54,215 bases of DNA from Actinomadura rubrisoli (GTDB lineage: Bacteria; Actinomycetota; Actinomycetes; Streptosporangiales; Streptosporangiaceae). The stretch covers positions 1 through 54,215 of the forward strand of contig NZ_SMKU01000018.1 in the NCBI RefSeq assembly GCF_004349215.1, in the 5' to 3' direction. Below, piece after piece: positions 1 to 7,648 of the stretch (within the stretch, counting starts at the first letter, position 1; each line of letters starts with the position of its first letter). A model generated the notes under the pieces. That model did no database searches and was not told the origin of the DNA. It was given only the letters and a program-made list of their open reading frames with translations. Both the position numbers and the translations under genes were made by a program.

Positions 1-16
1 TGTTTATAAGAGACAG
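1..16. other. Sequencing-library transposon end (adapter remnant)
   Basis: The first 16 bases, TGTTTATAAGAGACAG, match the last 16 bases of the Tn5/Nextera mosaic end (TGTGTATAAGAGACAG) at 15 of 16 positions. Read on the minus strand they follow the kinase reading frame with no biological continuation. This is almost certainly untrimmed adapter, so the genomic sequence begins near base 17. Confidence 0.9.
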
Positions 17-1279
17 GGCGGGGAGGGCGACCGTCACCTGGAGGCCGCCGCCGTCGCGCGGACGGGCGGTCACGGTCCCGCCGTGGGCGCGGACGATCGA
101 CTGCACGATCGACAGCCCGAGCCCCGCCCCCTTCGCGGTGACCACGCGGTCGCTGTCGAGGCGGCGGAACGGCTCGAACAGCGCCGGGATCTCGTACGGT
201 GGGACGACGGGGCCGGAGTTGCCCACCTCCAGGACGGCGCGGCCGTTCAGCGTCCGGCAGGACACGCGCACCCGGCCGCCGTCCCCGGTGTTGTGCCGGA
301 TGCCGTTCTCCACGAGGTTCTGGACGACCCGTTCGAGCAGCAGCGCGTCGCCCGACGTGACGGCCTCGTCCGTCTCCTCCTCGACGGTCACCCCGGCCGC
401 CCCGGCCTCCGCCGCGGTCTGCGCGGCGACATGGCCGACGACGTCGGCGAGGTCGACCGGGGCGCGGTCCCTGATCTCGTTCTCCGACCGGGCGAGCAGC
501 AGCAGTCCGGTGATCAGCCGCTCGTGCCGGGAGTTGATCTGCAGCAGGGTCTCGCCGAGCTGCAGCACGTCCGGGGACGCCGTCCGGCGGTGCATGGCGA
601 CCTCGACCAGCGCGCGGCCCAGCGTGAGCGGGGTGCGCAGCTCGTGCGAGGCGTTGGCGACGAAGCGCCGCTGCCCGTCGAAGGACCGGTCGAGCCGCTC
701 GACCATCGAGTCGAAGGTGTCGGCGAGCTTCTTGACCTCGTCGTCCGGGCCGTCCAGCGCGATCCGCTCGTGCAGGCCGCGGTCGGCGGCGGGCGCCCCG
801 GCGATCCGGCGGGCGGTCTCGGTCACCCGGTGCAGCGGCGCCAGGACCTGGCCCGCGATGAGCCAGCCGAAGCCCGCCGCGGCCCCGCCGACGACCAGCA
901 GCGCGATCGACCCCTGGGTGACCAGCGAGGTCGTCGCGGCGTTGCGCAGCTCGTCGCGCTGCTTGCGGATCAAGTGCTCGGTGTCGGACATCTCCTTCAG
1001 CTCGCCGGAGTCCGGCACCCGGGCCTGCGCGTCCCGCTGGGCGGACGCCCGGCTCGTGGCGCCGCCCGTGTCACCGCCCGTGGCGCCGGGGCTGGCCGAC
1101 GCCGAGCTGGGAGTGAGCGTCCGGGCGAAGATCTTGGTGCCGTTGCCCCGGGAGATCTGCTGGTCGAACAGCGCGTAGGTGACGCCGAGGAGCACGAGGC
1201 CCGCGACGAGGAACAGGCCGCCGTAGGTCAGCGTCAGCCGGGCCCGCAGCGAGATTCCGCCGGTCGGGAAGATCTTCAC
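1..1279 (-). CDS. Sensor histidine kinase, C-terminus cut by contig edge
   Basis: Membrane-bound sensor kinase of the two-component system formed with the adjacent regulator. The GTG start at 1279 overlaps the regulator stop codon (GTGA), so the two are translationally coupled. In order: a short cytoplasmic start, a membrane helix (LTLTYGGLFLVAGLVLLG), a roughly 90-residue extracytoplasmic loop, a second helix running into a HAMP segment, the phospho-acceptor helix with FVANASHELRTPLT, an ATPase N-box (VVQNLVENGIRHN) and a G-box (GAGLGLSIVQSIVRAHGG). About 421 residues are genomic. The frame then runs into adapter sequence at bases 1-16, so only the last few residues and the stop are missing. 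The operon divergent from the pair encodes a lipoprotein and an ABC exporter, which suggests a cell-envelope or drug stress sensor (inference). Confidence 0.93.
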   Translation of the reverse strand, partial: MKIFPTGGISLRARLTLTYGGLFLVAGLVLLGVTYALFDQQISRGNGTKIFARTLTPSSASASPGATGGDTGGATSRASAQRDAQARVPDSGELKEMSDTEHLIRKQRDELRNAATTSLVTQGSIALLVVGGAAAGFGWLIAGQVLAPLHRVTETARRIAGAPAADRGLHERIALDGPDDEVKKLADTFDSMVERLDRSFDGQRRFVANASHELRTPLTLGRALVEVAMHRRTASPDVLQLGETLLQINSRHERLITGLLLLARSENEIRDRAPVDLADVVGHVAAQTAAEAGAAGVTVEEETDEAVTSGDALLLERVVQNLVENGIRHNTGDGGRVRVSCRTLNGRAVLEVGNSGPVVPPYEIPALFEPFRRLDSDRVVTAKGAGLGLSIVQSIVRAHGGTVTARPRDGGGLQVTVALPALSLIN

Positions 1280-1929
1280 TTGATCCGGTACCCCACTCCC
1301 TTGACGGTCTCGACGACGGGCGGGTCGGCGAGCTTGCGGCGCAGCTTGAGGATGGTGAGCCGGACGGCGCCGGTGAACGGGTCGGCGTGCTCGTCCCACG
1401 CCTTCTCCAGCAGCCGCTCGGCGGAGACGACGGCCCCGTCGGCGCGCAGCAGCTCGGCGAGGACGGCGAACTCCTTCTTGGCCAGCGGCACGTACCGCCC
1501 GTCCCGGAACACCTCGCGGCGGGCCGGGTCGAGGGAGATGCCCGCGCGGCGCAGCGTCGGCGGCGCGGCCGGCCGCGCCCGGCGGCCGAGCGCGAGGACG
1601 CGGGCGGCCAGCTCGGGGAAGGCGAACGGCTTGGTGAGGTAGTCGTCCGCGCCGAGCCCGAGCCCGGCGACGCGGTCGGTGACCTCGGCGGCGGCGGTGA
1701 GCATCAGCACCCGCGCCGCGTTCTCGCGCACCAGCTCGCGGCAGACGTCGTCGCCGTGCACGAGCGGGAGGTCGCGGTCCAGGACGACGACGTCGTAGTC
1801 GTTGACGCCGGCGCGTTCGAGCGCGGCCTCCCCGTCGTAGGCGAGATCGACGGCGTGCGCGTCGTCGCGCAGCCATTCCGCGATCGCGCCGGCGAGCAGC
1901 TGCTCGTCCTCCACCACCAGTACCCGCAT
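1276..1929 (-). CDS. OmpR/PhoB-family response regulator
   Basis: Cytoplasmic DNA-binding response regulator of 217 residues. The receiver domain has the acidic pair E7-D8, phospho-acceptor D51 in VVVLDRDLP, T78 and K100 (DDYLTKPF). The C-terminal winged helix ends in TVKGVGYRIK, typical of the OmpR class. I chose the ATG at 1929 because GAGGAGG lies seven bases upstream and the receiver domain begins immediately (MRVLVVEDE). An earlier in-frame start at 1968 adds 13 residues unlike the family. It precedes and overlaps the histidine kinase gene. Its likely targets are the direct repeats and dyad at 1984-2048 in front of the divergent exporter operon. Confidence 0.95.
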   Translation of the reverse strand: MRVLVVEDEQLLAGAIAEWLRDDAHAVDLAYDGEAALERAGVNDYDVVVLDRDLPLVHGDDVCRELVRENAARVLMLTAAAEVTDRVAGLGLGADDYLTKPFAFPELAARVLALGRRARPAAPPTLRRAGISLDPARREVFRDGRYVPLAKKEFAVLAELLRADGAVVSAERLLEKAWDEHADPFTGAVRLTILKLRRKLADPPVVETVKGVGYRIK

Positions 1930-1983
1930 GTGACCTCCTCGGACGGCCGTCGTGGCCCGGCGGCCCATGCTGCCCGGAAGGGT

Positions 1984-2048
1984 GTTTCCTCGCCGTTAGG
2001 AAACGGTTGTCCGCAAGAGCCGGGCTGGACGGAAACGCGGGGGAAACG
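1984..2048. promoter_or_regulatory. Probable response-regulator binding sites
   Basis: GTTTCCT (1984-1990) and AGGAAAC (1998-2004) form a perfect 7-bp dyad. GGAAACG occurs at 1999-2005, 2031-2037 and 2042-2048, and the last two copies are exactly 11 bp apart. Tandem sites with 11-bp spacing are characteristic of OmpR/PhoB regulators. The sites lie between the divergent regulator (start 1929) and lipoprotein (start 2117) genes, so autoregulation plus control of the exporter operon is likely. Confidence 0.55.
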
Positions 2049-2116
2049 TCCGATCGCGTTGCATCGCTCCTCGTCCGGCCGGAACCGATCCGGCCGGCGG
2101 ACGATGGAGACAAGAT

Positions 2117-2641
2117 ATGAGGATTCGGACTCGCGGGGCGCTGGCGGCGCTGCCGCTGGTATTGGCGTTGACGCTGGCCGGGTGCGGCTCGGACGACGGC
2201 GGCGACGGGAAGGTGGCGTCGGCGGGCGGCGCCAAGCAGGGCGGCGCGGCGGCCGCCGGCAAGGGCATGAGCCAGGACGAGAAGGGCGTGAAGTACGCCG
2301 AGTGCATGCGCAAGAACGGCGTCCCCATGGAGGACCCGAAGCCCGGCGGGAACATCCAGCTCAAGCTCGACAAGAGGACGCCCAAGGCCACGCTCGACAA
2401 GGCCACGCAGGCGTGCAAGGCGCTCGACCCGATGGCCGACGGCTCCGGCAAGCAGGACCCGAAGCAGCAGGAGCAGGGCCGCAAGTTCGCCGAGTGCATG
2501 CGCCAGAACGGCGTGGAGGCGTTCGCCGACCCCAAGCCGGGCCAGCGCGGGATCATGATCGACGGCAAGGTCGCCGAGGACCCCGACTTCAAGGCGGCGC
2601 AGCAGAAGTGCCAGGAGGTCCTGTCGGGCGGCGGCAAGTGA
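2117..2641 (+). CDS. Lipoprotein with duplicated AECMR-NGV motif
   Basis: Predicted exported lipoprotein of 174 residues, first gene of a four-gene operon. A basic start and hydrophobic stretch (LAALPLVLALTLAGC) end in a lipobox with the lipidated Cys at about residue 22. The mature part contains two copies of a short repeat, KYAECMRKNGV and KFAECMRQNGV, each followed by a Pro-rich turn and a later Cys. This looks like a duplicated two-cysteine module. GGAGA precedes the ATG by about seven bases. The gene overlaps the next one by four bases (GTGA). Such lipoproteins often accompany MacA/MacB-like exporters in actinomycetes; their role is unknown. Confidence 0.9.
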   Translation: MRIRTRGALAALPLVLALTLAGCGSDDGGDGKVASAGGAKQGGAAAAGKGMSQDEKGVKYAECMRKNGVPMEDPKPGGNIQLKLDKRTPKATLDKATQACKALDPMADGSGKQDPKQQEQGRKFAECMRQNGVEAFADPKPGQRGIMIDGKVAEDPDFKAAQQKCQEVLSGGGK

Positions 2642-3768
2642 GCGGCGCCACGGTGGACGAGCGGGCGCCGACCGCGGAGGGGGACCGGCCGTCCCGGCGC
2701 AGGAGGCCGCGCCGCCGGGTCGCGCTCGCCGTCGCGGCCGTCGTGGCGGTGGGCGGCGGCGCGTCCGCGGTGCTGCTGGGCACGGGCGGCGGCTCGGCGA
2801 GCGGGACGGCGGCCGCCCTGCCGCCCAAGACCGCGCCGGTCACCAAGCAGACGCTGCGGGACACCCAGACAGAGGACGGGCAGCTCGGCTACGGCCCGAC
2901 CTACAGCGCGACCAGCCGCCTGCAAGGCACCCTGACCAAGGTCCCCGAGAGCGGCGATGTGATCACCCGCGGCCGGGAGCTGTACGAGGTGGACGGCAAG
3001 CCGGTGACGCTGATGTACGGCTCCAAGCCCTCGTACCGCCCGCTGGAGGTCGGCACCGAGGGATCGGACGTGCTCCGGTTCGAGAAGAACCTGCGGGCCC
3101 TCGGCTACGACGGGTTCACCGTCGACAAGGAGTACACCGAGGACACCGCCGACGCGGTCCAGGAGTGGCAGGACGATCTCGGCCTGGAGGAGACCGGCAC
3201 CGTCGAGCTGGGACGGGTGGTGTTCGCGCCTGGGGCCGTCCGGGTGGACAGCAAGCAGGCGAGCGCGGGCGACCCCACGTCCCCTGGACGCAAGGTGCTC
3301 ACCTACACCGGCACCGACAAGGCCGTGACCCTGGAGCTGGAGACCACCGACCAGCGGATGGCGAAGAAGGGCGCCGAGGTCGAGGTCACGCTCCCCGACG
3401 ACGAGACCGTCAAGGGCAGGATCGACGAGGTCTCCACGGTGATCGAGCCCGGGTCGGGGCAGAGCGAGGAGGCGAAGACCAAGGTCGAGGTGACCGTGTG
3501 GCTCCGCAGCGCCAAGGCCCGCAAGGCCGCCGCCGCGTACGCGCTGGCGTCGGTCGACGTCACCTTCACCGCGGGGACGCGCGAGGACGTCCTGACCGTG
3601 CCGGTGTCGGCGCTGCTGGCCCTGGAGGAGGGCGGCTTCGGCCTGGAGGTCGTGAAGGGCGCCGCGTCGTCCTACGTCCCGGTGAAGACGGGCCTGTTCG
3701 CCGACGGGCGGGTCGAGGTCTCCGGTGACGGGATCGCCGAGGGCACGGCCGTGGGGGTCCCGAAATGA
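2638..3768 (+). CDS. Membrane-fusion/adaptor protein with peptidoglycan-binding domain
   Basis: Extracytoplasmic adaptor partner of the following ABC exporter, 376 residues from the GTG that overlaps the lipoprotein stop. A basic N-terminus (RRRRPRRRV) leads into one membrane anchor ([20 protein letters not shown]). A lipoyl/barrel-like region follows, then a PG_binding_1-type segment ([18 protein letters not shown]), then a beta-barrel and membrane-proximal domain with [12 protein letters not shown], as in HlyD/MacA proteins. Its stop overlaps the ATPase start (ATGA). In Gram-positive bacteria such adaptors may tie the exporter to the cell wall (inference). Confidence 0.88.
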   Translation: MSGATVDERAPTAEGDRPSRRRRPRRRVALAVAAVVAVGGGASAVLLGTGGGSASGTAAALPPKTAPVTKQTLRDTQTEDGQLGYGPTYSATSRLQGTLTKVPESGDVITRGRELYEVDGKPVTLMYGSKPSYRPLEVGTEGSDVLRFEKNLRALGYDGFTVDKEYTEDTADAVQEWQDDLGLEETGTVELGRVVFAPGAVRVDSKQASAGDPTSPGRKVLTYTGTDKAVTLELETTDQRMAKKGAEVEVTLPDDETVKGRIDEVSTVIEPGSGQSEEAKTKVEVTVWLRSAKARKAAAAYALASVDVTFTAGTREDVLTVPVSALLALEEGGFGLEVVKGAASSYVPVKTGLFADGRVEVSGDGIAEGTAVGVPK

Positions 3769-4487
3769 TCGACCTGAAGGACGTGACCAAGCGGTACGCG
3801 GGCGGCGTCCACGCCCTCGACGGCGTGTCGCTGCACATCGGGGCGGGGGAGCTGGTCGCCATCGTGGGCCCGTCCGGCTCGGGGAAGTCGACCATGCTGA
3901 ACGTCCTCGGCACGCTGGACCGCCCGACGTCGGGCACCGTGCACATCGACGGCCACGACGTGGGACGGCTGTCGGACGCCAAGCTGTCGGCGCTGCGCGC
4001 GAGCCGCATCGGGTTCGTCTTCCAGCAGTTCCACCTCGCCGGGGGCACCAAGGCGGTGGACAACGTCGCCGATGGGCTCCTGTACTCGGGGCTGCGGCCG
4101 GGCGTGCGGCGCCGCCGCGCGATGGCCGCGCTGCAGCGCGTCGGCCTCGGCCACCGGATGGGCCACGAGCCGCACGAGCTGTCCGGCGGCGAGCGGCAGC
4201 GCGTCGCCATCGCGCGGGCCGTCGCCGGTGAGCCCGCGCTGCTGCTCGCGGACGAGCCGACCGGCGCCCTGGACTCGGTGTCGGGCGACGGGGTGATGGC
4301 GCTGCTGCGGGAGCTGCACGCCGCCGGCACCACGGTCGTGATCATCACGCACGACCGGGAGATCGCCGACGGCCTGCCGCGCCAGGTGCGCATGCGCGAC
4401 GGCCGCGTCATCTCCGACTCGGGCCCGCCCGCCGGCGGGGCCGCGGGGCTCGGCGCGCCCGGCATCCCCTTCGCGGAGGCGCGGTGA
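3765..4487 (+). CDS. ABC transporter ATP-binding protein, MacB/LolD type
   Basis: Cytoplasmic ATPase of 240 residues energising the neighbouring permease. Visible motifs are Walker [10 protein letters not shown], the Q-loop in [10 protein letters not shown], signature [14 protein letters not shown], Walker [13 protein letters not shown] and the switch His in IITHD. The family is the lipoprotein/MacB export class rather than nutrient import, judged from the FtsX-like permease partner. It is coupled by four-base overlaps on both sides (ATGA upstream, GTGA downstream). Confidence 0.95.
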   Translation: MIDLKDVTKRYAGGVHALDGVSLHIGAGELVAIVGPSGSGKSTMLNVLGTLDRPTSGTVHIDGHDVGRLSDAKLSALRASRIGFVFQQFHLAGGTKAVDNVADGLLYSGLRPGVRRRRAMAALQRVGLGHRMGHEPHELSGGERQRVAIARAVAGEPALLLADEPTGALDSVSGDGVMALLRELHAAGTTVVIITHDREIADGLPRQVRMRDGRVISDSGPPAGGAAGLGAPGIPFAEAR

Positions 4488-5692
4488 TGGGGGCCGGGGC
4501 GCTGCAGCCCGCCCGGCTGTGGCCGCGGGACGTGCTCAAGGTCGGCGCCGTGGGGCTGCGGACGCGGCCGATGCGGGCCTTCCTGTCCGCGCTCGGCATC
4601 GCGATCGGGATCGCGGCGATGGTCGCGGTCGTCGGCGTCTCGTCCTCGTCCCGCGCCGATCTCGACCGGGCCCTGGCCGCGCTCGGCACGAACCTGCTCA
4701 CGGTCACCCCGGGCAGCACGCTGACCGGCGGGAAGGCGCAGCTCCCGCTGGAATCGGAGGCCATGGTGGCCCGCATCCGCCCGGTGCAGGAGGTGTCGGC
4801 CATCGGGCTGCTGGAGGAGGCGAAGGTCTACCGCTCCAACAAGATCCCCGAGACGGAGACCAACGGGCTCGCCACCTACGCCACGCGCAGCGACCTGCGC
4901 GCCGCGACGGGCGCCGAGCTGCGCAGCGGCGCCTGGCTGAACGCGGCCACCGGCACCTACCCGGCGACCGTGCTCGGCTCGACCGCCGCGGAGCGGCTCG
5001 GGATCGGCCACGCGGGCCCCGGCGTGAAGGTGCTGATCGGCGGCAAGTGGTTCACCGTGGTCGGGATCCTCGCCAAGGCGCCGCTTGCGCCCGAGCTGGA
5101 CTCGGCCGCGCTGGTGGGCTGGCCGGTGGCGCAGTCGCGGCTGGGGTTCGACGGGCACCCGACGACGATCTACACGCGCTCGGAGGACGCGAGCGTCGAG
5201 GACGTCCGGGCGGTGCTCGGCGCGACCGCCAACCCCGAGGCGACCAACGAGGTGGAGGTGTCGCGCCCGTCGGACGCGCTGGCGGCGAAGAAGGCGGCGG
5301 GCGAGGCGTTCACCGGGCTCCTGCTCGGGCTGGGCGCGGTGGCGCTGCTCGTCGGCGGCGTCGGGGTGGCCAACACCATGGTCATCTCGGTGCTGGAGCG
5401 CCGCTCGGAGATCGGCCTGCGGCGCTCCCTGGGCGCGACCCGCGGCCAGATCCGCACGCAGTTCCTCGCCGAGTCGCTCCTGCTGTCGGCGCTCGGCGGG
5501 CTGGGCGGGGCCCTCCTCGGGACGATGGTGACCCTGCTCTACGCCCTGTACCAGGGGTGGCCGATCGTCGTCCCCGCGTGGGCGGTCTTCGGCGGCGTCG
5601 GGGCGACCCTGGTCATCGGCGCCCTCGCCGGCCTCTACCCGGCGATCCGGGCGTCCCGCCTCTCCCCGACCGAGGCCCTCGCCACGCCCTAA
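4484..5692 (+). CDS. ABC transporter permease, FtsX/MacB family
   Basis: Membrane component of 402 residues. It has the MacB layout: one N-terminal helix ([20 protein letters not shown]), a MacB-type periplasmic domain of roughly 200 residues, then three C-terminal helices including the FtsX core around [20 protein letters not shown] and [16 protein letters not shown]. The start is GTG 4484 or the adjacent ATG 4487; the four-base overlap favours the first. With the adaptor and lipoprotein it should export a drug, peptide or lipid signal; the substrate is unknown. Its stop overlaps the convergent P450 stop by four bases. Confidence 0.93.
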   Translation: MMGAGALQPARLWPRDVLKVGAVGLRTRPMRAFLSALGIAIGIAAMVAVVGVSSSSRADLDRALAALGTNLLTVTPGSTLTGGKAQLPLESEAMVARIRPVQEVSAIGLLEEAKVYRSNKIPETETNGLATYATRSDLRAATGAELRSGAWLNAATGTYPATVLGSTAAERLGIGHAGPGVKVLIGGKWFTVVGILAKAPLAPELDSAALVGWPVAQSRLGFDGHPTTIYTRSEDASVEDVRAVLGATANPEATNEVEVSRPSDALAAKKAAGEAFTGLLLGLGAVALLVGGVGVANTMVISVLERRSEIGLRRSLGATRGQIRTQFLAESLLLSALGGLGGALLGTMVTLLYALYQGWPIVVPAWAVFGGVGATLVIGALAGLYPAIRASRLSPTEALATP

Positions 5693-6894
5693 CTCCCTAA
5701 GGGGGAGGGGGACCATGTGAGGGGGAGGGACTCGATGCCGTAGATGCCCTCCACGCCGCCGAAGCGGACCGGGCCGTCCACGGCCAGGCCGGGCATGCGG
5801 GGGGCGAGGAAGGTCAGGGCCTCCTCCAACTCGGCCCTGGCCAGGTTCGCGCCGAGGCAGTAGTGGACGCCTGCGCCGAACGTCAGCGGCCTGTGCTCGC
5901 GTTCGGCCGTGATGTCGAACTCCTCGCCCTCCTCGCGGTTGGCGCGTTCCGCGCAGACCGCGACGATCGCCCCGGCGGGGAACCTCACGCCGCGGTGCTC
6001 GACCGGCTCCACGCAGATGCGGGCGGTGAACGGGGTGATCGGCTCGAACCGGAGGACCTCGTCCACCGCCCGCCCCACCAGGCCGGGCTCCGCGGCCAGC
6101 AGCGCCCACTGGTCCGGATGCCCGGCGAACAGGTTCAGCGCGTGCGAGAGCTGGGCCTGCGTGGTGTCGATCCCGCCGCCCATCACGTTCAAGACGAGGT
6201 GGACGCACTCCTCCAGCGTGAGCCGGTCGCCCTCGTCCTCGGCGGCCAGCAGGGTGCTGAGCAGGTCGTCCTCCGGGGCGGCCCGCCGGACGGCGAGCAG
6301 GTCGGCGACGTACTCGTGCATCTCCGCCGCCGCCTTCTCGACCAGCGGCAGGTCCTCCGACAGCGCGCGGATGTCGAACTGCCGCTGCACCCAGTGGGCC
6401 CACTCGTGCAGGCGGGGGACGTCCTGCTTGGGCGCGCCGAGCACCGCCGCGATCGTCAGCGCCGGGTAGGGACGGGCGATCTCCGGTACGAAGTCGCAGG
6501 ACGTCGCGCCGGGCTTCCATAGCTCGTCCAGGAAGGCCCGCATGGCGGGACGCGCGCGGTTGGCCGCGCGGGGCGTGAACGCGGGGCCGATGAGCGCGCG
6601 CAGCCGCCGGTGCCGCTCGCCGTTCTGGTTGATGATGTTCGCGTCGATGTGCTCGCGCAGCCGCCCGTCCGGCACCGCGAACAGCTCGGCGATCTCGCGG
6701 CCGGGGAAGGCCATCGCCCGCGAGCGCAGGAAGAACTCGCCGGCCTCGCGATCCAGCACCACGTACGAGAAGGGGCCCTGCGCGAGCCAGCCCTTCGCCG
6801 CGGTCTCGGCGAGGCGCCGGTGGTAGACCTCGCCGACGAGGTCGGGCGCCGAATAATCGAAGACGGGAAGGTCAAGATCTGCCGCCTCTGTCAC
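5689..6894 (-). CDS. Cytochrome P450
   Basis: Soluble bacterial P450 monooxygenase of 401 residues, complete for the class. The I-helix oxygen-activation motif is GGGIDTTQ, the K-helix ExxR is EVLR, and the haem loop is FGAGVHYCLG with ligand Cys346. It starts at GTG 6894 after GGGAG. No ferredoxin or reductase gene is adjacent. The gene is divergent from the ABM-domain protein and converges on the exporter permease with overlapping stops (CTAA, 5689-5692). The substrate cannot be predicted. General similarity is to CYP105/107-type secondary-metabolism or xenobiotic P450s. Confidence 0.96.
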   Translation of the reverse strand: MTEAADLDLPVFDYSAPDLVGEVYHRRLAETAAKGWLAQGPFSYVVLDREAGEFFLRSRAMAFPGREIAELFAVPDGRLREHIDANIINQNGERHRRLRALIGPAFTPRAANRARPAMRAFLDELWKPGATSCDFVPEIARPYPALTIAAVLGAPKQDVPRLHEWAHWVQRQFDIRALSEDLPLVEKAAAEMHEYVADLLAVRRAAPEDDLLSTLLAAEDEGDRLTLEECVHLVLNVMGGGIDTTQAQLSHALNLFAGHPDQWALLAAEPGLVGRAVDEVLRFEPITPFTARICVEPVEHRGVRFPAGAIVAVCAERANREEGEEFDITAEREHRPLTFGAGVHYCLGANLARAELEEALTFLAPRMPGLAVDGPVRFGGVEGIYGIESLPLTWSPSPLGS

Positions 6895-6964
6895 GATGAC
6901 TCCCGCTTCGCCGTGTTTACCTGTCAGATGATTATGCGTGCCCGGGACGGCGCGTTTCAGCTTC

Positions 6965-6981
6965 TCTGGACACCGTCCAGA
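6965..6981. promoter_or_regulatory. Perfect dyad in P450/ABM divergent region
   Basis: TCTGGAC-ACC-GTCCAGA has perfect 7-bp arms around a 3-base centre, placed between the P450 start (6894) and the ABM gene start (7025). It has the form of a dimeric repressor operator. The cognate regulator is not identifiable here. Confidence 0.45.
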
Positions 6982-7024
6982 TCAATGCGTGCATGGACCG
7001 CGCGTGTCGGGTGAGGCTCAGGGC

Positions 7025-7630
7025 ATGGAAGAGCAAGAGGGACCCGCCGAGGGCTCTGGCGAGGGACCCGTGACGGTCGTGTTCACTTGGGACGTCAAAC
7101 CCGGACGCGAGCGCGAGTTCGAGGACTGGGCCGACGAACTCCACCGGGTCGCCAGAGGGTACTCCGGCCACGAGGGCGCGACCTGGCTGCGCGCCGAGGG
7201 GAACAGGCACCGCTACTACACCGTGCTGAAGTTCGCCGACCAGGAGCGGCTCGACTGGTGGCTGGACTCGGGCGAGCGCAGGAGCCGGATCGAGCGGCTG
7301 GACGGGATCGCCGCCGAGCACCGGCACGGGACGACCGGGCTGGAGACCTGGTTCAGCCTGCCCGGCGAGTCCGTGCCGGCGCCGTCCAAGATCAAGATGA
7401 TCATCGTGACGCTGTGCGCGGTCTACCCGCTCAGCATCGCCTTCCAGGCCGTCATCGCCCCGGCGACCAAGACCTGGGCGCTCCCGCTGCGCGGGCTGGT
7501 CTTCCCGATCATCATGGTGCCGCTGCTCACCCTGCTCGTCATGCCGGGGCTGAGCAGGCTGCTCCGGCGCTGGCTCTATCCGGCCGGGCGCGTCCACCGG
7601 CCCGCCAGGCCCGGCCGCCCCGACCGGTGA
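7025..7630 (+). CDS. Antibiotic-biosynthesis-monooxygenase (ABM) domain membrane protein
   Basis: Protein of 201 residues. An N-terminal ferredoxin-like ABM domain (VTVVFTWDVKPGREREFEDW) is followed by a C-terminal pair of membrane helices (IIVTLCAVYPLSIAFQAVI and LVFPIIMVPLLTLLVMPGL). This two-part arrangement is a known but uncharacterised family. ABM domains can catalyse cofactor-free oxidation of quinones or polyketides, but no catalytic residues can be assigned here. ATG 7025 was chosen because GAGG precedes it; an upstream in-frame ATG at 6938 would add unlikely sequence across the dyad. It converges on the acyltransferase with an 18-base gap. Confidence 0.82.
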   Translation: MEEQEGPAEGSGEGPVTVVFTWDVKPGREREFEDWADELHRVARGYSGHEGATWLRAEGNRHRYYTVLKFADQERLDWWLDSGERRSRIERLDGIAAEHRHGTTGLETWFSLPGESVPAPSKIKMIIVTLCAVYPLSIAFQAVIAPATKTWALPLRGLVFPIIMVPLLTLLVMPGLSRLLRRWLYPAGRVHRPARPGRPDR

Positions 7631-7648
7631 TCGGCCGCCGGCGATGCG

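Noticed and set aside
83..1642. Plus-strand frames opposite the histidine kinase and regulator
   Set aside because: They have no ribosome site or domain and are antisense to clear kinase and regulator motifs; long antisense frames are normal in GC-rich DNA.
1387..2640. Long plus-strand open frame running into the adaptor gene
   Set aside because: It is antisense to the response regulator and overlaps the lipoprotein in another frame. The adaptor begins at GTG 2638, where its anchor and ribosome context start.
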